Shown: one piece after another, positions 9,528 through 17,726 of the stretch
Layout of the letters: the number at the start of each line of letters is the position of its first letter
Numbering within the stretch: the first letter of the stretch is position 1
Assembly: GCF_017876295.1 (NCBI RefSeq)
Contig: NZ_JAGINT010000001.1
Coordinates: 434,001-498,000 of the forward strand
Direction: 5' to 3'
DNA: 64,000 nucleotides
From: Kribbella aluminosa
Lineage (GTDB): Bacteria; Actinomycetota; Actinomycetes; Propionibacteriales; Kribbellaceae
Made by a program: the position numbers and the translations under genes
Notes under the pieces: model-generated
What the model saw: the letters and a program-made list of their open reading frames with translations, nothing else
Told to the model about the DNA's origin: nothing
Database searches by the model: none

Positions 9528-10261
9528 CTCCCCGCGTGACCCTCGCCGTCGCCGCCCGGGTGATCACCCAGCTGCGACGGGACCCGCGGACGGTGGCGCT
9601 GCTGATCGCGCTGCCGACCGTGTTCGTCACCCTGATGTGGTGGATGTTCCACGACAACCCGGCGGTCTTCGACCAGATCGGCGGGCCGCTGCTGGCGATC
9701 TTCCCGTCGATCGTGATGTTCGTCGTCACCGCCGTCACCACCCTGCGCGAACGGTCCGGCGGGACGCTGTCCCGGTTGTTCACGATGCCGATGGCGAAGC
9801 TGGACTTCCTGCTCGGGTACGCGCTCGCGTTCGCACTGGTCGCCGTCGTGCAGGCGGTCGTGCTGGTCTCGATCACCTTGTATCTCCTGGGTCTGGACAT
9901 CCAGGGCGCCGCCTGGCAGCTGGGTGTCGTCGCGGTTCTCGACGGCGTCCTCGGCGCCGCGCTCGGCCTGCTCTCCAGCGCGTTCGCGGCGACCGAGTTC
10001 CAGGCCGTGCAGATGATGCCCGCGATCATGATCCCGCAGATCCTGCTCTGCGGCCTGTTCGTACCCCGCTCCGGCCTGCCGTCGGTCCTGCACGCGGTGA
10101 GCGACGTACTCCCACTGTCCTACGCCGTCGACGCCGTCCTGGGAGTTGCCAAGGGCAACGGCTTCACCACCACGACCGGCGCCGACGCCCTCGTGGTCTT
10201 CGCCTTCATAGTCGCCGCCCTCGCCCTCGGCGCCGCCACCCTCCGCCGCCGTACCGCTTAG
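9524..10261 (+). CDS. ABC-2 type exporter, permease
   Basis: The 245-aa integral membrane protein has about six hydrophobic segments, including LLIALPTVFVTLMWWMF near the start and a final VVFAFIVAALALGAATL. The loop TLRERSGGTLSRLFTMPM is the conserved cytoplasmic element of DrrB-like ABC-2 permeases. It is translationally coupled to the ATPase (ATGA overlap). The pair is a complete half-size exporter; cargo is unknown. Confidence 0.9.
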   Translation: MTPRVTLAVAARVITQLRRDPRTVALLIALPTVFVTLMWWMFHDNPAVFDQIGGPLLAIFPSIVMFVVTAVTTLRERSGGTLSRLFTMPMAKLDFLLGYALAFALVAVVQAVVLVSITLYLLGLDIQGAAWQLGVVAVLDGVLGAALGLLSSAFAATEFQAVQMMPAIMIPQILLCGLFVPRSGLPSVLHAVSDVLPLSYAVDAVLGVAKGNGFTTTTGADALVVFAFIVAALALGAATLRRRTA

Positions 10262-10299
10262 GGGAAGGTGCGCACCGGATCCGCCCCGGCCGTCCCCGC

Positions 10300-11334
10300 T
10301 CAGCCGGCGAGGTGGGAGACGTTCTGCCAGCCGGGGTCAAGGGTGGTGGTGACGGCAACCTTGCCGTGCGGCCAGCCGGTGGTGGCGGCCTGGAGCTGGG
10401 CGTCGGCGGGGGTGGACCCGTCGGTGTAGTAGTGCAGGATGCGGACGCCGCCGGACGTCTCGTGGGCGAGAAGGTTGCCGGAGCCGCCGAGGCGGTCGGT
10501 GAGGTGGTCCTCGAAGGCGCGGAGCTCGTCGAGCATCTCGGACTCGGGCAGGCCGTCCTCCCGGACGACGGGGTACCGGATCGACACTTCCACGTGGGTG
10601 TCGAGGTGCGGCCGCCGGATCGAGCGCAGCGGGTACTCGGCGGTCGCGATCACCCGCTGACCGTCGCGCGTACCCTCGAGCATCTTCCACGCGGGGCTGC
10701 CGTCCTCCAGCGTGTGCTCGGCGGCGAACCCGGCCACCGCCGGCAGCAGTTCCATCACCGGTACGCCGTCCGCCGGAGCATCGGCGAGGGCCTCGATCGC
10801 GCCGACCCAGGTCTCCACCATCTCCTCGCCCAGCACCAGGTCGAGGATCAGGAACGTCACCCGCTGCTGAGCGTCCACCGACAGCGACGCGAACGCCGGG
10901 TGATGTACGCCGACGTGCACCGACGCCGAGTCGGGCTCGATCGACACCACGGACTCCTCGATCGGGACCGGTGGCAGCCCTTCGAACTGGATCGTCACGG
11001 CGGGCCCCGGCCGGCGCAGGTCGGCGTACTCCCAGACCTGGTCCGACGGCGGTGCGGCGCGCAGCCAGCGGCGGGCGACCGCGCGGTGTGCGGGGTTGCC
11101 CGCGGCGGTCACGATCAGGACGTGCTCGGCATGCAGCCCGCGGCCCAGCTCCCACTCCAGTTCGGGATGGATCCGGCCGAGCCGCTCGGTCAGGTCGGCG
11201 TTCGTCGCGGACGGCTCGCGACGGGCGACGGCGTCCGCCACCAGGCCGGCGCCGGTCGTCGTCCACCAGGACCAGAACGCGCCGATCGGGTCGGCCTCCA
11301 CGGCGTTCCGGCGGCGACGCTTGAAGATGGGCAT
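10300..11334 (-). CDS. Hypothetical protein, possibly DUF695-like
   Basis: The 344-aa soluble protein has a short basic N-terminus (MPIFKRRRR), a central region with no recognised motif, and a C-terminal domain of about 100 aa. That domain reads VSIRYPV, GLPESEML, DELRAFEDHL and ends GWPHGKVAV, resembling DUF695, a domain of unknown function. Internal sequence repeats are not seen. It is convergent with the ABC permease, 38 bp apart. ATG at 11334 is chosen over upstream in-frame codons because it begins the basic stretch. Function cannot be assigned. Confidence 0.5.
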   Translation of the reverse strand: MPIFKRRRRNAVEADPIGAFWSWWTTTGAGLVADAVARREPSATNADLTERLGRIHPELEWELGRGLHAEHVLIVTAAGNPAHRAVARRWLRAAPPSDQVWEYADLRRPGPAVTIQFEGLPPVPIEESVVSIEPDSASVHVGVHHPAFASLSVDAQQRVTFLILDLVLGEEMVETWVGAIEALADAPADGVPVMELLPAVAGFAAEHTLEDGSPAWKMLEGTRDGQRVIATAEYPLRSIRRPHLDTHVEVSIRYPVVREDGLPESEMLDELRAFEDHLTDRLGGSGNLLAHETSGGVRILHYYTDGSTPADAQLQAATTGWPHGKVAVTTTLDPGWQNVSHLAG

Positions 11335-11495
11335 GAGCGCATCTTCTACCACTCAGGGGTGCGACCATCGAACCAGTGACCGTGCTGGTGTGGCCCCGGC
11401 CACACAAACGCCCCACGATTCCGCAAAGCCCGGTTCAGGCGCGTAACCTGCATTCACCACTGGCAAATGGGTGGGTTGATGAGGAGGAACACGTA

Positions 11496-12425
11496 GTGCT
11501 TCGGCGAGTCCTGCTGGGCATGTCCCGCAGCCCCCAGATCAAGAAGGCCGTGTCGTCGCTGCCGGTGTCCAGCGGCATCGTCGCGCGGTTCGTCGCCGGT
11601 GAGACCACTCCGGAGGCCGTGCTCGCCACCGAGAAGCTGGTCAGTAACGGCCTGCGGGTCACCCTGGACCATCTCGGCGAGGACGTCACCGATCTGGCCG
11701 CGGCGACGGCGACCGCCGAGGCGTACCTCGACCTGCTGAAGCAGCTCTCCGCAGCGGGCCTGACCGCGAACGCCGAGGTCTCGGTGAAGCTGTCCGCGGT
11801 CGGCCAGGCACTCCCCGGCGACGGCGAGAAGATCGCGCTGGAGAACGCCCGCACCATCTGCCTCGCGGCCCGCAACGCCGGTACGACGGTCACCCTCGAC
11901 ATGGAGGACCACACCACCACCGACTCGACGCTGGGCATCCTCCGCGAGCTGCGCCAGGACTTCCCCGAGACCGGTGCGGTCCTGCAGGCGTACCTGCGCC
12001 GTACCGAGGGCGACTGCCGCGACCTCGCGCACTCGGGCTCCCGGGTCCGGCTCTGCAAGGGCGCGTACAAGGAGCCGGAGTCGGTCGCGTTCCAGGAGAA
12101 GCGCCAGGTCGACAAGGCGTACGTACGAGCGATGAAGGTCCTGATGAACGGCGACGGCTACCCGATGATCGCCTCGCACGACCCGCGGCTGATCTCGATC
12201 GCGGGCGCGCTGGCCGACCGGGCGGGCCGCAAGCCGGGCACCTTCGAGTACCAGATGCTGTACGGCATCCGCCCCGAGGAGCAGCTCCGGCTGGCGGGCC
12301 TCGGGCACACCATGCGCATCTACATCCCGTACGGCGAGGACTGGTACGGCTACCTGGTCCGCCGCCTCGCCGAGAAGCCCGCCAACCTCCAGTTCTTCCT
12401 GAGGTCCCTGGTCAGCAAGAAGTAA
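11496..12425 (+). CDS. Proline dehydrogenase (monofunctional)
   Basis: The 309-aa FAD enzyme oxidises L-proline to 1-pyrroline-5-carboxylate at the membrane face. Visible family features are VSVKLSAVGQ, TLDMEDH, LQAYLRRTEGD, RLCKGAYKEP, ASHDPRL, FEYQMLYGIR and the C-terminal YIPYGEDWYGYLVRRLAE. These provide flavin and substrate contacts. Size matches monofunctional ProDH (about 310 aa), not full PutA. GTG at 11496 follows AGGAGG by 8 nt and is preferred to the far-upstream ATG at 11376. proC lies 44 bp downstream, so both directions of the P5C node are encoded together. Confidence 0.93.
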   Translation: MLRRVLLGMSRSPQIKKAVSSLPVSSGIVARFVAGETTPEAVLATEKLVSNGLRVTLDHLGEDVTDLAAATATAEAYLDLLKQLSAAGLTANAEVSVKLSAVGQALPGDGEKIALENARTICLAARNAGTTVTLDMEDHTTTDSTLGILRELRQDFPETGAVLQAYLRRTEGDCRDLAHSGSRVRLCKGAYKEPESVAFQEKRQVDKAYVRAMKVLMNGDGYPMIASHDPRLISIAGALADRAGRKPGTFEYQMLYGIRPEEQLRLAGLGHTMRIYIPYGEDWYGYLVRRLAEKPANLQFFLRSLVSKK

Positions 12426-12469
12426 GACGCCCCGGCGGCACTCCGACCGGCACGGCTAACCTGTGGAGC

Positions 12470-13273
12470 ATGAGTGCACAGGTGGCCGTCCTCGGGGCCG
12501 GCGTGATGGGGGAGACGTTGCTGTCCGGGCTGATTCGGGCCGGCCGGCGACCGGAGGACCTCCTGATCACCGAGCGCCGGCCGGAGCGCGCCGCCGAGCT
12601 GCGGGAGCGGTACGGCGTCGACGTCGTGTCGAACCTGGAGGCGGCGAAGCGGGCGGACACTCTGGTCCTGGTGGTGAAGCCGCAGGACATGCCGGACCTG
12701 CTCGCGGAGATCGCCCCGGCGGTGCAGCCGACGCAGACGATCGTCTCGCTGGCGGCCGGTATCACCACCGGTTTCGTCGAGTCGCGGCTGCCCGAAGGCG
12801 TCGCCGTGGTTCGCGTCATGCCGAACACGCCCGCTCTGGTCGACGAAGGGATGGCCGCGATCTCCCGCGGTGCGCACTGCGACGAGAGCCACCTGGAGCT
12901 CGCCGAGAGCCTGCTCGCGGCGACCGGTCGGGTGGTGCGGGTGCCGGAGAAGCAGCAGGACGCGGTGACCGCGGTCTCCGGTTCGGGTCCGGCGTACATC
13001 TTCTTCGTCGTCGAGGCGATGATCGAGGCGGGCGTCCACATGGGCCTGCCGCGCAGTACGGCGACCGAACTCGTCGTACAGACCGTGGTCGGGTCCGCGA
13101 AGCTGCTCCGCGAGACCGGCGAACACCCGGCCGTACTGCGCGAACGCGTGACCTCGCCCGGTGGTACGACGGCGGCCGCGGTCCGTGAACTCGAGGACCA
13201 CAAGGTCCGCGCCGCGTTCCTCTCCGCGATCGAGGCCGCCCGCAACCGCTCCCGCGATCTCGCTGCGGAATAA
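12470..13273 (+). CDS. proC: Pyrroline-5-carboxylate reductase
   Basis: The 267-aa enzyme makes the last step of proline synthesis, reducing P5C with NAD(P)H. The Rossmann motif GAGVMG sits at residues 9-14. VMPNTPALV, AVSGSGPAYIFF and the dimer-helix motif RVTSPGGTTAAA are all present. Length is typical. The gene follows proline dehydrogenase on the same strand with 44 bp between. A small hairpin (CACCTG/CAGGTG, 13274-13290) follows the stop. Confidence 0.95.
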   Translation: MSAQVAVLGAGVMGETLLSGLIRAGRRPEDLLITERRPERAAELRERYGVDVVSNLEAAKRADTLVLVVKPQDMPDLLAEIAPAVQPTQTIVSLAAGITTGFVESRLPEGVAVVRVMPNTPALVDEGMAAISRGAHCDESHLELAESLLAATGRVVRVPEKQQDAVTAVSGSGPAYIFFVVEAMIEAGVHMGLPRSTATELVVQTVVGSAKLLRETGEHPAVLRERVTSPGGTTAAAVRELEDHKVRAAFLSAIEAARNRSRDLAAE

Positions 13274-13333
13274 CACCTGTCCCTCAGGTGGCGTTAAGGT
13301 ATGCCCCGCCGGGGTTTCTGCCGTGTTCGAGGG

Positions 13334-13939
13334 ATGAGTCCGCCCATGGGTAATGGTTCGGTCGAGCCGGTCACCGCGCCTGCGCAAGTACAGCAAGCAC
13401 CGCAAGCACTGCAGGCGCAGGACGTTCCGCCGCTGCCGTGGCGGGTGCCGCTGGACCCGGCGCCGTGGTGGGCCTGGGCCCTGTTCCTGCTGCCGTTCGT
13501 CGCCGTACCGGCGTTGAACTCGTGGCTCTGGATGGGCGCCCGCGACATGCTCGCGGTCGGTCTGCTGACGATCATCGGCGCGTCCGTGGTGCGGGTCGCC
13601 GGCGGTGTCGTGCTGTACCGGGTCGAGCTGTTCCCGACCGGCCTGAAGGCACGGACCAGCATGCTGATCCGCAGCCTGGCCTGGCAGGACGTCGGCAAGC
13701 TCGAGATCGGCGAGGACAGCGTCGTCCTCACCCGCGGCCCGGACGAGCACGAGATCAACGGCATCCCGGCCGACCGCGTCGCCGAGGTCGCCGCGGTCAT
13801 GGAGGTACTGCGGGAGCGCTCCCTCACCACCCAGGTTCGCCGGCAGCGCCCACGCCCCGGCATCGGCACCGCCCTGGTCCTGCTCTACGTCGTCCTCTCG
13901 ATCGGCGCCTTCCTCCTCCGCTGGCACATCGTCATCTGA
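13334..13939 (+). CDS. Membrane protein with a PH-like domain
   Basis: The product of about 201 aa has a Pro/Gln/Ala-rich cytoplasmic start, two transmembrane segments (WWAWALFLLPFVAVPAL and LAVGLLTIIGASVVRVAGG), a bacterial PH-like fold (YRVELFPTGLKAR through VVLTRGPDEHEINGIP) and a final transmembrane helix. The function is unknown; similar two-helix plus PH proteins are common actinobacterial membrane proteins. The start is uncertain: ATGs at 13334 and 13346 are both in frame and the nearby GAGGG fits neither perfectly. It overlaps the convergent PPOX gene by 8 nt. Confidence 0.6.
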   Translation: MSPPMGNGSVEPVTAPAQVQQAPQALQAQDVPPLPWRVPLDPAPWWAWALFLLPFVAVPALNSWLWMGARDMLAVGLLTIIGASVVRVAGGVVLYRVELFPTGLKARTSMLIRSLAWQDVGKLEIGEDSVVLTRGPDEHEINGIPADRVAEVAAVMEVLRERSLTTQVRRQRPRPGIGTALVLLYVVLSIGAFLLRWHIVI

Positions 13940-14363
13940 CGGCCCAAGGTCCTTCGCCCAGCACCTGATCGACGGATACCCGTACGACAGTCGCGCCCGC
14001 GTACACCTTCTCGTTGCCGAACGGGAACTCGTCGCGGCCGAGGTACTTCTGGCTCAGCCGGTCCATCAACCCCTTGTACTGCGGACTTCCCGGCCCGTCG
14101 AGCCGCGCCGTACCGCGGACCACGAGGTACTGCGTGAGCCCGCGCGGGCTGATCCGGTCGTCCTGAACGACCAGCGTGATCCGCGGATCACGGCGCAGGT
14201 TCCGGGTCTTGCGGTGCTTCTCCTCGACGCCGATCAGCAGGTCGTCGCCGTCCCGCCCGACCCACACCAACGCGGCCTGCGGCGACCCGTCCGGGTCGAT
14301 CGTGATCATCGTGACGTCCTTGGGCTCGTCGAAGAGCCGGAAGCTGCTCTCGGGAAGGTTCAT
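13932..14363 (-). CDS. PPOX-class (pyridoxamine oxidase-like / F420-dependent) flavin-fold protein
   Basis: The 143-aa protein has the split-barrel pattern of actinobacterial PPOX-class proteins: VTMITIDPDGSPQAALVWV, then LIGVEEKHRKTRNLRRDPRITLVV and YLVVRGTARL. These bind FMN or F420 and reduce or oxidise small molecules. Length fits the F420-dependent TIGR03618-like group. It is divergent from the HxlR regulator with a 50-bp shared region, so HxlR may control it. Cofactor and substrate are unknown. Confidence 0.8.
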   Translation of the reverse strand: MNLPESSFRLFDEPKDVTMITIDPDGSPQAALVWVGRDGDDLLIGVEEKHRKTRNLRRDPRITLVVQDDRISPRGLTQYLVVRGTARLDGPGSPQYKGLMDRLSQKYLGRDEFPFGNEKVYAGATVVRVSVDQVLGEGPWAVR

Positions 14364-14413
14364 GGAGCAGACGCTAGACAGCGCCGTGGGAACCTCTGGG
14401 TACCCTGGCGGCT

Positions 14414-14770
14414 GTGTACGGAGTGGAACCTGGCGACGTCTTCCTGGCCGACTGCCCGGCCCGCCTCGCGGTCGAGGTGATCGCCGACAAGTGGGCCGTC
14501 GTGGTGCTGTGGGGACTGAACGACCACCCCCGTCGGCACTCCGAACTGATCGAACTGATCGGCGGCATCTCGAAAAAGGTCCTCACCCAAACCCTCCGCC
14601 GCCTGCAGACCAACGGCCTGGTCACCCGCACCGCCCACGGCGGCGTCCCACCCCGCGTCGAGTACGAACTGACCGTACTCGGCCGCACGTTGATGGGACC
14701 GGTGCGGATGCTCACGGAGTGGGCAGAAGCGAACGGAGACGCGATCCTCGCTGCCCAGGAGACGGGATGA
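14414..14770 (+). CDS. HxlR-family transcriptional regulator
   Basis: The 118-aa winged-helix protein carries the HxlR hallmarks: a Cys near the N-terminus (FLADCPARL), DKWAVVVLWGL, then RHSELIELIGGISKKVLTQTLRRLQTNGLV and a wing region PRVEYELT. HxlR proteins sense electrophiles or redox state via this Cys and act on divergent reductase genes. It starts with GTG, 50 bp from the oppositely oriented PPOX gene. Confidence 0.9.
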   Translation: MYGVEPGDVFLADCPARLAVEVIADKWAVVVLWGLNDHPRRHSELIELIGGISKKVLTQTLRRLQTNGLVTRTAHGGVPPRVEYELTVLGRTLMGPVRMLTEWAEANGDAILAAQETG

Positions 14771-14800
14771 GTGCGGGGCGTAGGTGATGACGGAGAGGTG

Positions 14801-15547
14801 CTAGCCGAGCTCCAGGGTCGCGACGACCGGCCAGTGGTCGCTGGGAATGCGGCCGTCGGGGCGGGCGTGCGAGACGGCCGCCTCGGTCACGGTCCACTCC
14901 GGCGTGACGAGGAGGTGGTCGATGCGGTCGTGGTCCTCGGCGCCGGTGAAGTCGTGCCAGCTGCCGCCGGCCTCGAGCGGGACCGCGAGCGACAGGCCGG
15001 ACGCGACCAGCGCCTTCAGCGGCGGCGAGTCCGGGGTCGCGTTCAGGTCGCCCATCACGATCCACGGCAGCGATCCGCTGATCCAGCGGGCGATCAGCCG
15101 GGACGACTGCAGTTGCGCGACCTCGCCCACGTGGTCGTAGTGCGTGTTGACGACGCCGACCGTCGTACCGTTGCGGTGCCGGAGCCAGACCAGGGTCGCG
15201 ATCCGGGTCAGGTCGGCGTCCCAGCCGATCGAACCCGGCGTCCCCGGGTCGTCGGACAGCCAGCGGGTCTCCTGCCGCTCGATCCGCCAGTCGCCGGGCC
15301 GGACCAGGACGGGCGAGTGCTCACCGGCACTCATCCCGTCGTCCCGGCCGGCGCCGACGATCTGGTACTTCGGGAACCGCCAGCGCAGGTACTCGAGCTG
15401 GTCGGGCAGGACCTCCTGCAGCCCCACCACGTCCGCGTCCAGCTGTTCGATCGTCGCCACGGCCGCCTTCCGCCGTACCGGCCAGGCGTTGTCGCCGTCG
15501 GGTGCGGAGGAGTTGCGGATGTTGAAGGAGGCGGCGCGGATCTTCAT
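14801..15547 (-). CDS. Endonuclease/exonuclease/phosphatase family protein
   Basis: The 248-aa enzyme has the EEP metal-dependent phosphoesterase signature: ASFNIRNS, VVGLQEVL with the catalytic Glu, NTHYDHVG, VMGDLNATPDSPPL, and the C-terminal DRIDHLLV and PSDHWPVVA with the active His. EEP enzymes cut DNA, phospholipid headgroups or nucleotides; substrate is unclear. It has no signal peptide. ATG overlaps the trpS stop by 4 nt (15544-15547), so it is the second gene of the trpS operon and probably shares its tryptophan attenuator. Confidence 0.88.
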   Translation of the reverse strand: MKIRAASFNIRNSSAPDGDNAWPVRRKAAVATIEQLDADVVGLQEVLPDQLEYLRWRFPKYQIVGAGRDDGMSAGEHSPVLVRPGDWRIERQETRWLSDDPGTPGSIGWDADLTRIATLVWLRHRNGTTVGVVNTHYDHVGEVAQLQSSRLIARWISGSLPWIVMGDLNATPDSPPLKALVASGLSLAVPLEAGGSWHDFTGAEDHDRIDHLLVTPEWTVTEAAVSHARPDGRIPSDHWPVVATLELG

Positions 15548-16512
15548 GGAGCAGATCCTGCCAAACCCATCGCCCGGGTCGCAGCCTGGAGTCGCGGAGA
15601 GCTCGCTTCGAGCGCCCGGTCGCGGCCCTGCGCGAGCAGGTGATCGATCGCGCCCGGGTCGGTCGCCAGCCGCGCGTACTCCTTCTGCAGCGGCTCGATG
15701 ACCGCCAGTACGGCGTCCGCGACGTCCTGCTTGAGGGCGCCGTACGACGTGTACGACGCGGCCAGCTCGACCGGATCGCCGGCGGTGCAGGCGGCCAGGA
15801 TCTCCAGCAGGTTGGTGACGCCGGGCTTGGTCGCCTCGTCGTGCCGGACAACGTTTTCGGAATCCGTGACAGCGCGCATGATCTGCCGCCGGATCACGTC
15901 CGGCGGGTCCAGCAGCCGGATTGTGCCGACTGCGTCGTCCGCGTCCGACTTGCTCATCTTCGCGGTCGGGTCCTGCAGGTCCTTCACGCGCGTCGCCAGC
16001 GCCGCCTTGCTCAGCCGCGGTACGACGAACGTCTCGCCGTACTCGCGGTTGAACCGGGTCGCGACGTCCCGGGCCAGCTCGACGTGCTGGTCCTGGTCAC
16101 CGCCGACCGGTACCCGTTCCGCGCCGTACAGCAGGATGTCCGCGGCCATCAGGCACGGGTACGTGAACAGCGAGGCCCGCGTCATCGGCCGGCCCTTGCC
16201 CTTCTCCTTGTACTGGATCATCCGGGACAGCTCGCCGACGTACGACGTGCACTCGAGCAGGTACGCGAGCTGTGCGTGCGTCGGTACGTCGGACTGCACG
16301 AACACCGTGCCCTCCGGGACACCGGCCGCGAGCATCAGCGTCGCGAACTCGCGGGTGAGGGTGGCGAGTCGTCGGGGATCGTGCTTGGTCGTCATCGCGT
16401 GCAGGTTCGCGACGAAGTAGAAACCGTCCGGGTCGGTGAACCGGCGGAGGGCGCCGAGGTGGTTGCCGAGCGTCAGCCGGCCGGACGGGGTGATGCCGGA
16501 AAGCGAGGTCAT
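15544..16512 (-). CDS. trpS: Tryptophanyl-tRNA synthetase
   Basis: The 322-aa class I synthetase charges tRNA-Trp. The HIGH-equivalent PSGRLTLGNHLG is at residues 9-20 and KMSKS at 185-189. GDQDQHVELAR and the anticodon-binding C-terminal region are intact. ATG at 16512 has GAGAGGG upstream. A complete attenuator precedes it (16513-16652). In S. coelicolor one of the two TrpRS genes, the auxiliary indolmycin-resistant one, is controlled by such attenuation. By analogy this gene may be the inducible TrpRS and a second trpS may exist elsewhere (inference). Confidence 0.95.
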   Translation of the reverse strand: MTSLSGITPSGRLTLGNHLGALRRFTDPDGFYFVANLHAMTTKHDPRRLATLTREFATLMLAAGVPEGTVFVQSDVPTHAQLAYLLECTSYVGELSRMIQYKEKGKGRPMTRASLFTYPCLMAADILLYGAERVPVGGDQDQHVELARDVATRFNREYGETFVVPRLSKAALATRVKDLQDPTAKMSKSDADDAVGTIRLLDPPDVIRRQIMRAVTDSENVVRHDEATKPGVTNLLEILAACTAGDPVELAASYTSYGALKQDVADAVLAVIEPLQKEYARLATDPGAIDHLLAQGRDRALEASSPRLQAATRAMGLAGSAP

Positions 16513-16554
16513 GATCAAGGCCCTCTCAGTGGTTGGAGCCCCACCGAGGGCACG

Positions 16555-16581
16555 AAAAAGGCCGCCTCGGTGAGGCGGCCT
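16555..16581 (-). terminator. Intrinsic terminator of the trpS attenuator
   Basis: On the minus strand AGGCCGCCTC pairs perfectly with GAGGCGGCCT across a 3-nt loop and is followed by a run of T. This is region 3:4 of the attenuator. Its 5' arm can pair instead with the GGCGG of region 2. Confidence 0.85.
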
Positions 16582-16616
16582 CAGTGGCTGCGTGCGAACA
16601 CGCCGGGTGGACCGCC

Positions 16617-16652
16617 CTAGGCGACCCACCACAGCTGCAAGTTCGTGTTCAC
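16617..16652 (-). CDS. trpS leader peptide, 11 aa
   Basis: A GTG at 16650-16652 opens an 11-codon frame (MNTNLQLWWVA) ending in TAG at 16617-16619. Tandem Trp codons at positions 8-9 are the sensing element of the attenuator. There is no Shine-Dalgarno. TAAGCT lies 7 nt before the GTG, so the leader may be translated from a leaderless transcript. Alternatively, it may be coupled to the upstream SGNH gene, whose stop is only 5 nt away. Confidence 0.8.
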   Translation of the reverse strand: MNTNLQLWWVA

Positions 16653-16657
16653 GACGA

Positions 16658-17443
16658 TCAGCTTAGCAGCGACTGGACGATCAGCTCGTTGCGGGCGTCC
16701 TGGCCCAGCGGCACCGACGGGTGGACGCCGTCGCGCAGGTAGTTCGCCAGCCGGTACGGCTTCACCCAGAGCCATTCGGCCCAGCGGATGATCCGCAGGT
16801 TCGGGTACTTCTCCTGGGCGTCGTACAGCTGCATGTTCAGCCACGAGCTGTTTCGCTGGTCGGCGAGCTGCACCGGCGCGCTCACCGCCTTGCGGACGAC
16901 CTGGAGGTTGACCCAGAACAGCGTCCGGTTCTGGCCGACGATGCTCACCGCGCGGGCGACCTGGGCGGCGAACTTCGGCGGATCGAAGATGTCGTTCGAG
17001 CCGCTGGCCAGCAGTACCCGTCGCGGTAGGCCGTACGCCGACGCGGCCCGCTGGAGCGCGTCGACCGCGCCCGAGCTCGGCCGGCTGGACCAGTTGTTGA
17101 CGGCGAGCTGGGTGCCGCTGCGGCTCAGCAGCCGGGCTGCCAGCGCCTTGCCGTCCTGGACCCCGATGCTGTCGCCGAACATGAAGCCGCCGTTGGTCTC
17201 GCGGGTCTTCTGGAACTGTGCCGCGGTGGAGATGGCGCGGGTGGCGTTGGTCCACGAGCCCGCGACACCGGAGCCGTACGGCCCGGAGGACGCGGAGGTG
17301 GCGGCCGCGAACTCGGTCGCCTCCGCCGAGCTGGTGGCCGCCGGGCGGGCGGTTGCGGTCTGGGTCGAGGCGGCGACCGTCGCGGCGGCCGCGGCTGCGC
17401 CCACCGTAAAGATCTGCCGCCGGTTGGGTTTCGTTTGCCTCAC
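16658..17443 (-). CDS. Exported SGNH/GDSL-like hydrolase
   Basis: The 261-aa protein has a Tat-like signal: NRRQIFT followed by an Ala-rich hydrophobic stretch and cleavage near ATARPAA. The mature part has the SGNH pattern: GDSIG (block I Ser), VLLASGSND (block III Asn) and DGVHPS (block V Asp-x-x-His), the catalytic triad region of esterases and lipases. GTG at 17443 has AAGG 7 nt upstream, preferred over a TTG at 17479. The stop lies 5 nt before the trpS leader peptide. Substrate unknown. Confidence 0.78.
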   Translation of the reverse strand: MRQTKPNRRQIFTVGAAAAAATVAASTQTATARPAATSSAEATEFAAATSASSGPYGSGVAGSWTNATRAISTAAQFQKTRETNGGFMFGDSIGVQDGKALAARLLSRSGTQLAVNNWSSRPSSGAVDALQRAASAYGLPRRVLLASGSNDIFDPPKFAAQVARAVSIVGQNRTLFWVNLQVVRKAVSAPVQLADQRNSSWLNMQLYDAQEKYPNLRIIRWAEWLWVKPYRLANYLRDGVHPSVPLGQDARNELIVQSLLS

Positions 17444-17608
17444 GGAAGAACCTTGGGCCCCTCTGGTGCGTACTCGCAAGTCCGGATCTCACTGTCCGCA
17501 GTCGAGCCACGGCGGATTCGGGGCAGATTCTCCGGTTTTTCTGCACGGAAGTGCAAAACCTGTAACGCTTTGCAGTCCGGCGCCGATGAATCGACTGTTG
17601 GACCGCTG

Positions 17609-17648
17609 ACGGGCCGGCGCGACCAGGGAGGGGTGTCGCGCCGCCCGT
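17609..17648 (-). terminator. Long stem-loop after the TetR gene
   Basis: A perfect 8-bp inner stem GGCGCGAC/GTCGCGCC (17616-17623, 17635-17642) is extended by ACGGGC/GCCCGT with one bulged base. It lies about 80 bp past the TetR stop in the 283-bp gap before the SGNH gene. The rest of that gap shows no further gene or riboswitch I can support. Confidence 0.55.
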
Positions 17649-17726
17649 TTGTTGTGCCCGAAGCTGATCAGGCGACCGGTGCCGGGCTGACGTCGATCGA
17701 GTTCAGCTCGGTGTAGCAGTCGACCG

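Larger units (their letters stand above)
16513..16652 (-). promoter_or_regulatory. Trp attenuator leader of trpS
   Basis: The 140-nt leader contains, in transcript order, an 11-codon peptide with Trp-Trp, a 1:2 hairpin (TGGGTCGCC around the stop codon pairing with GGCGGTCCA), a region 2:3 alternative (GGCGG of 2 against CCGCC of 3), and a 3:4 terminator hairpin (10-bp stem, UUUUU). Ribosome stalling at the Trp codons would free region 2 to pair with 3 and prevent termination. After the terminator, an imperfect hairpin (CTCGGTGG/CCACTGAG) comes close to the trpS GAGAGGG. Confidence 0.85.
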
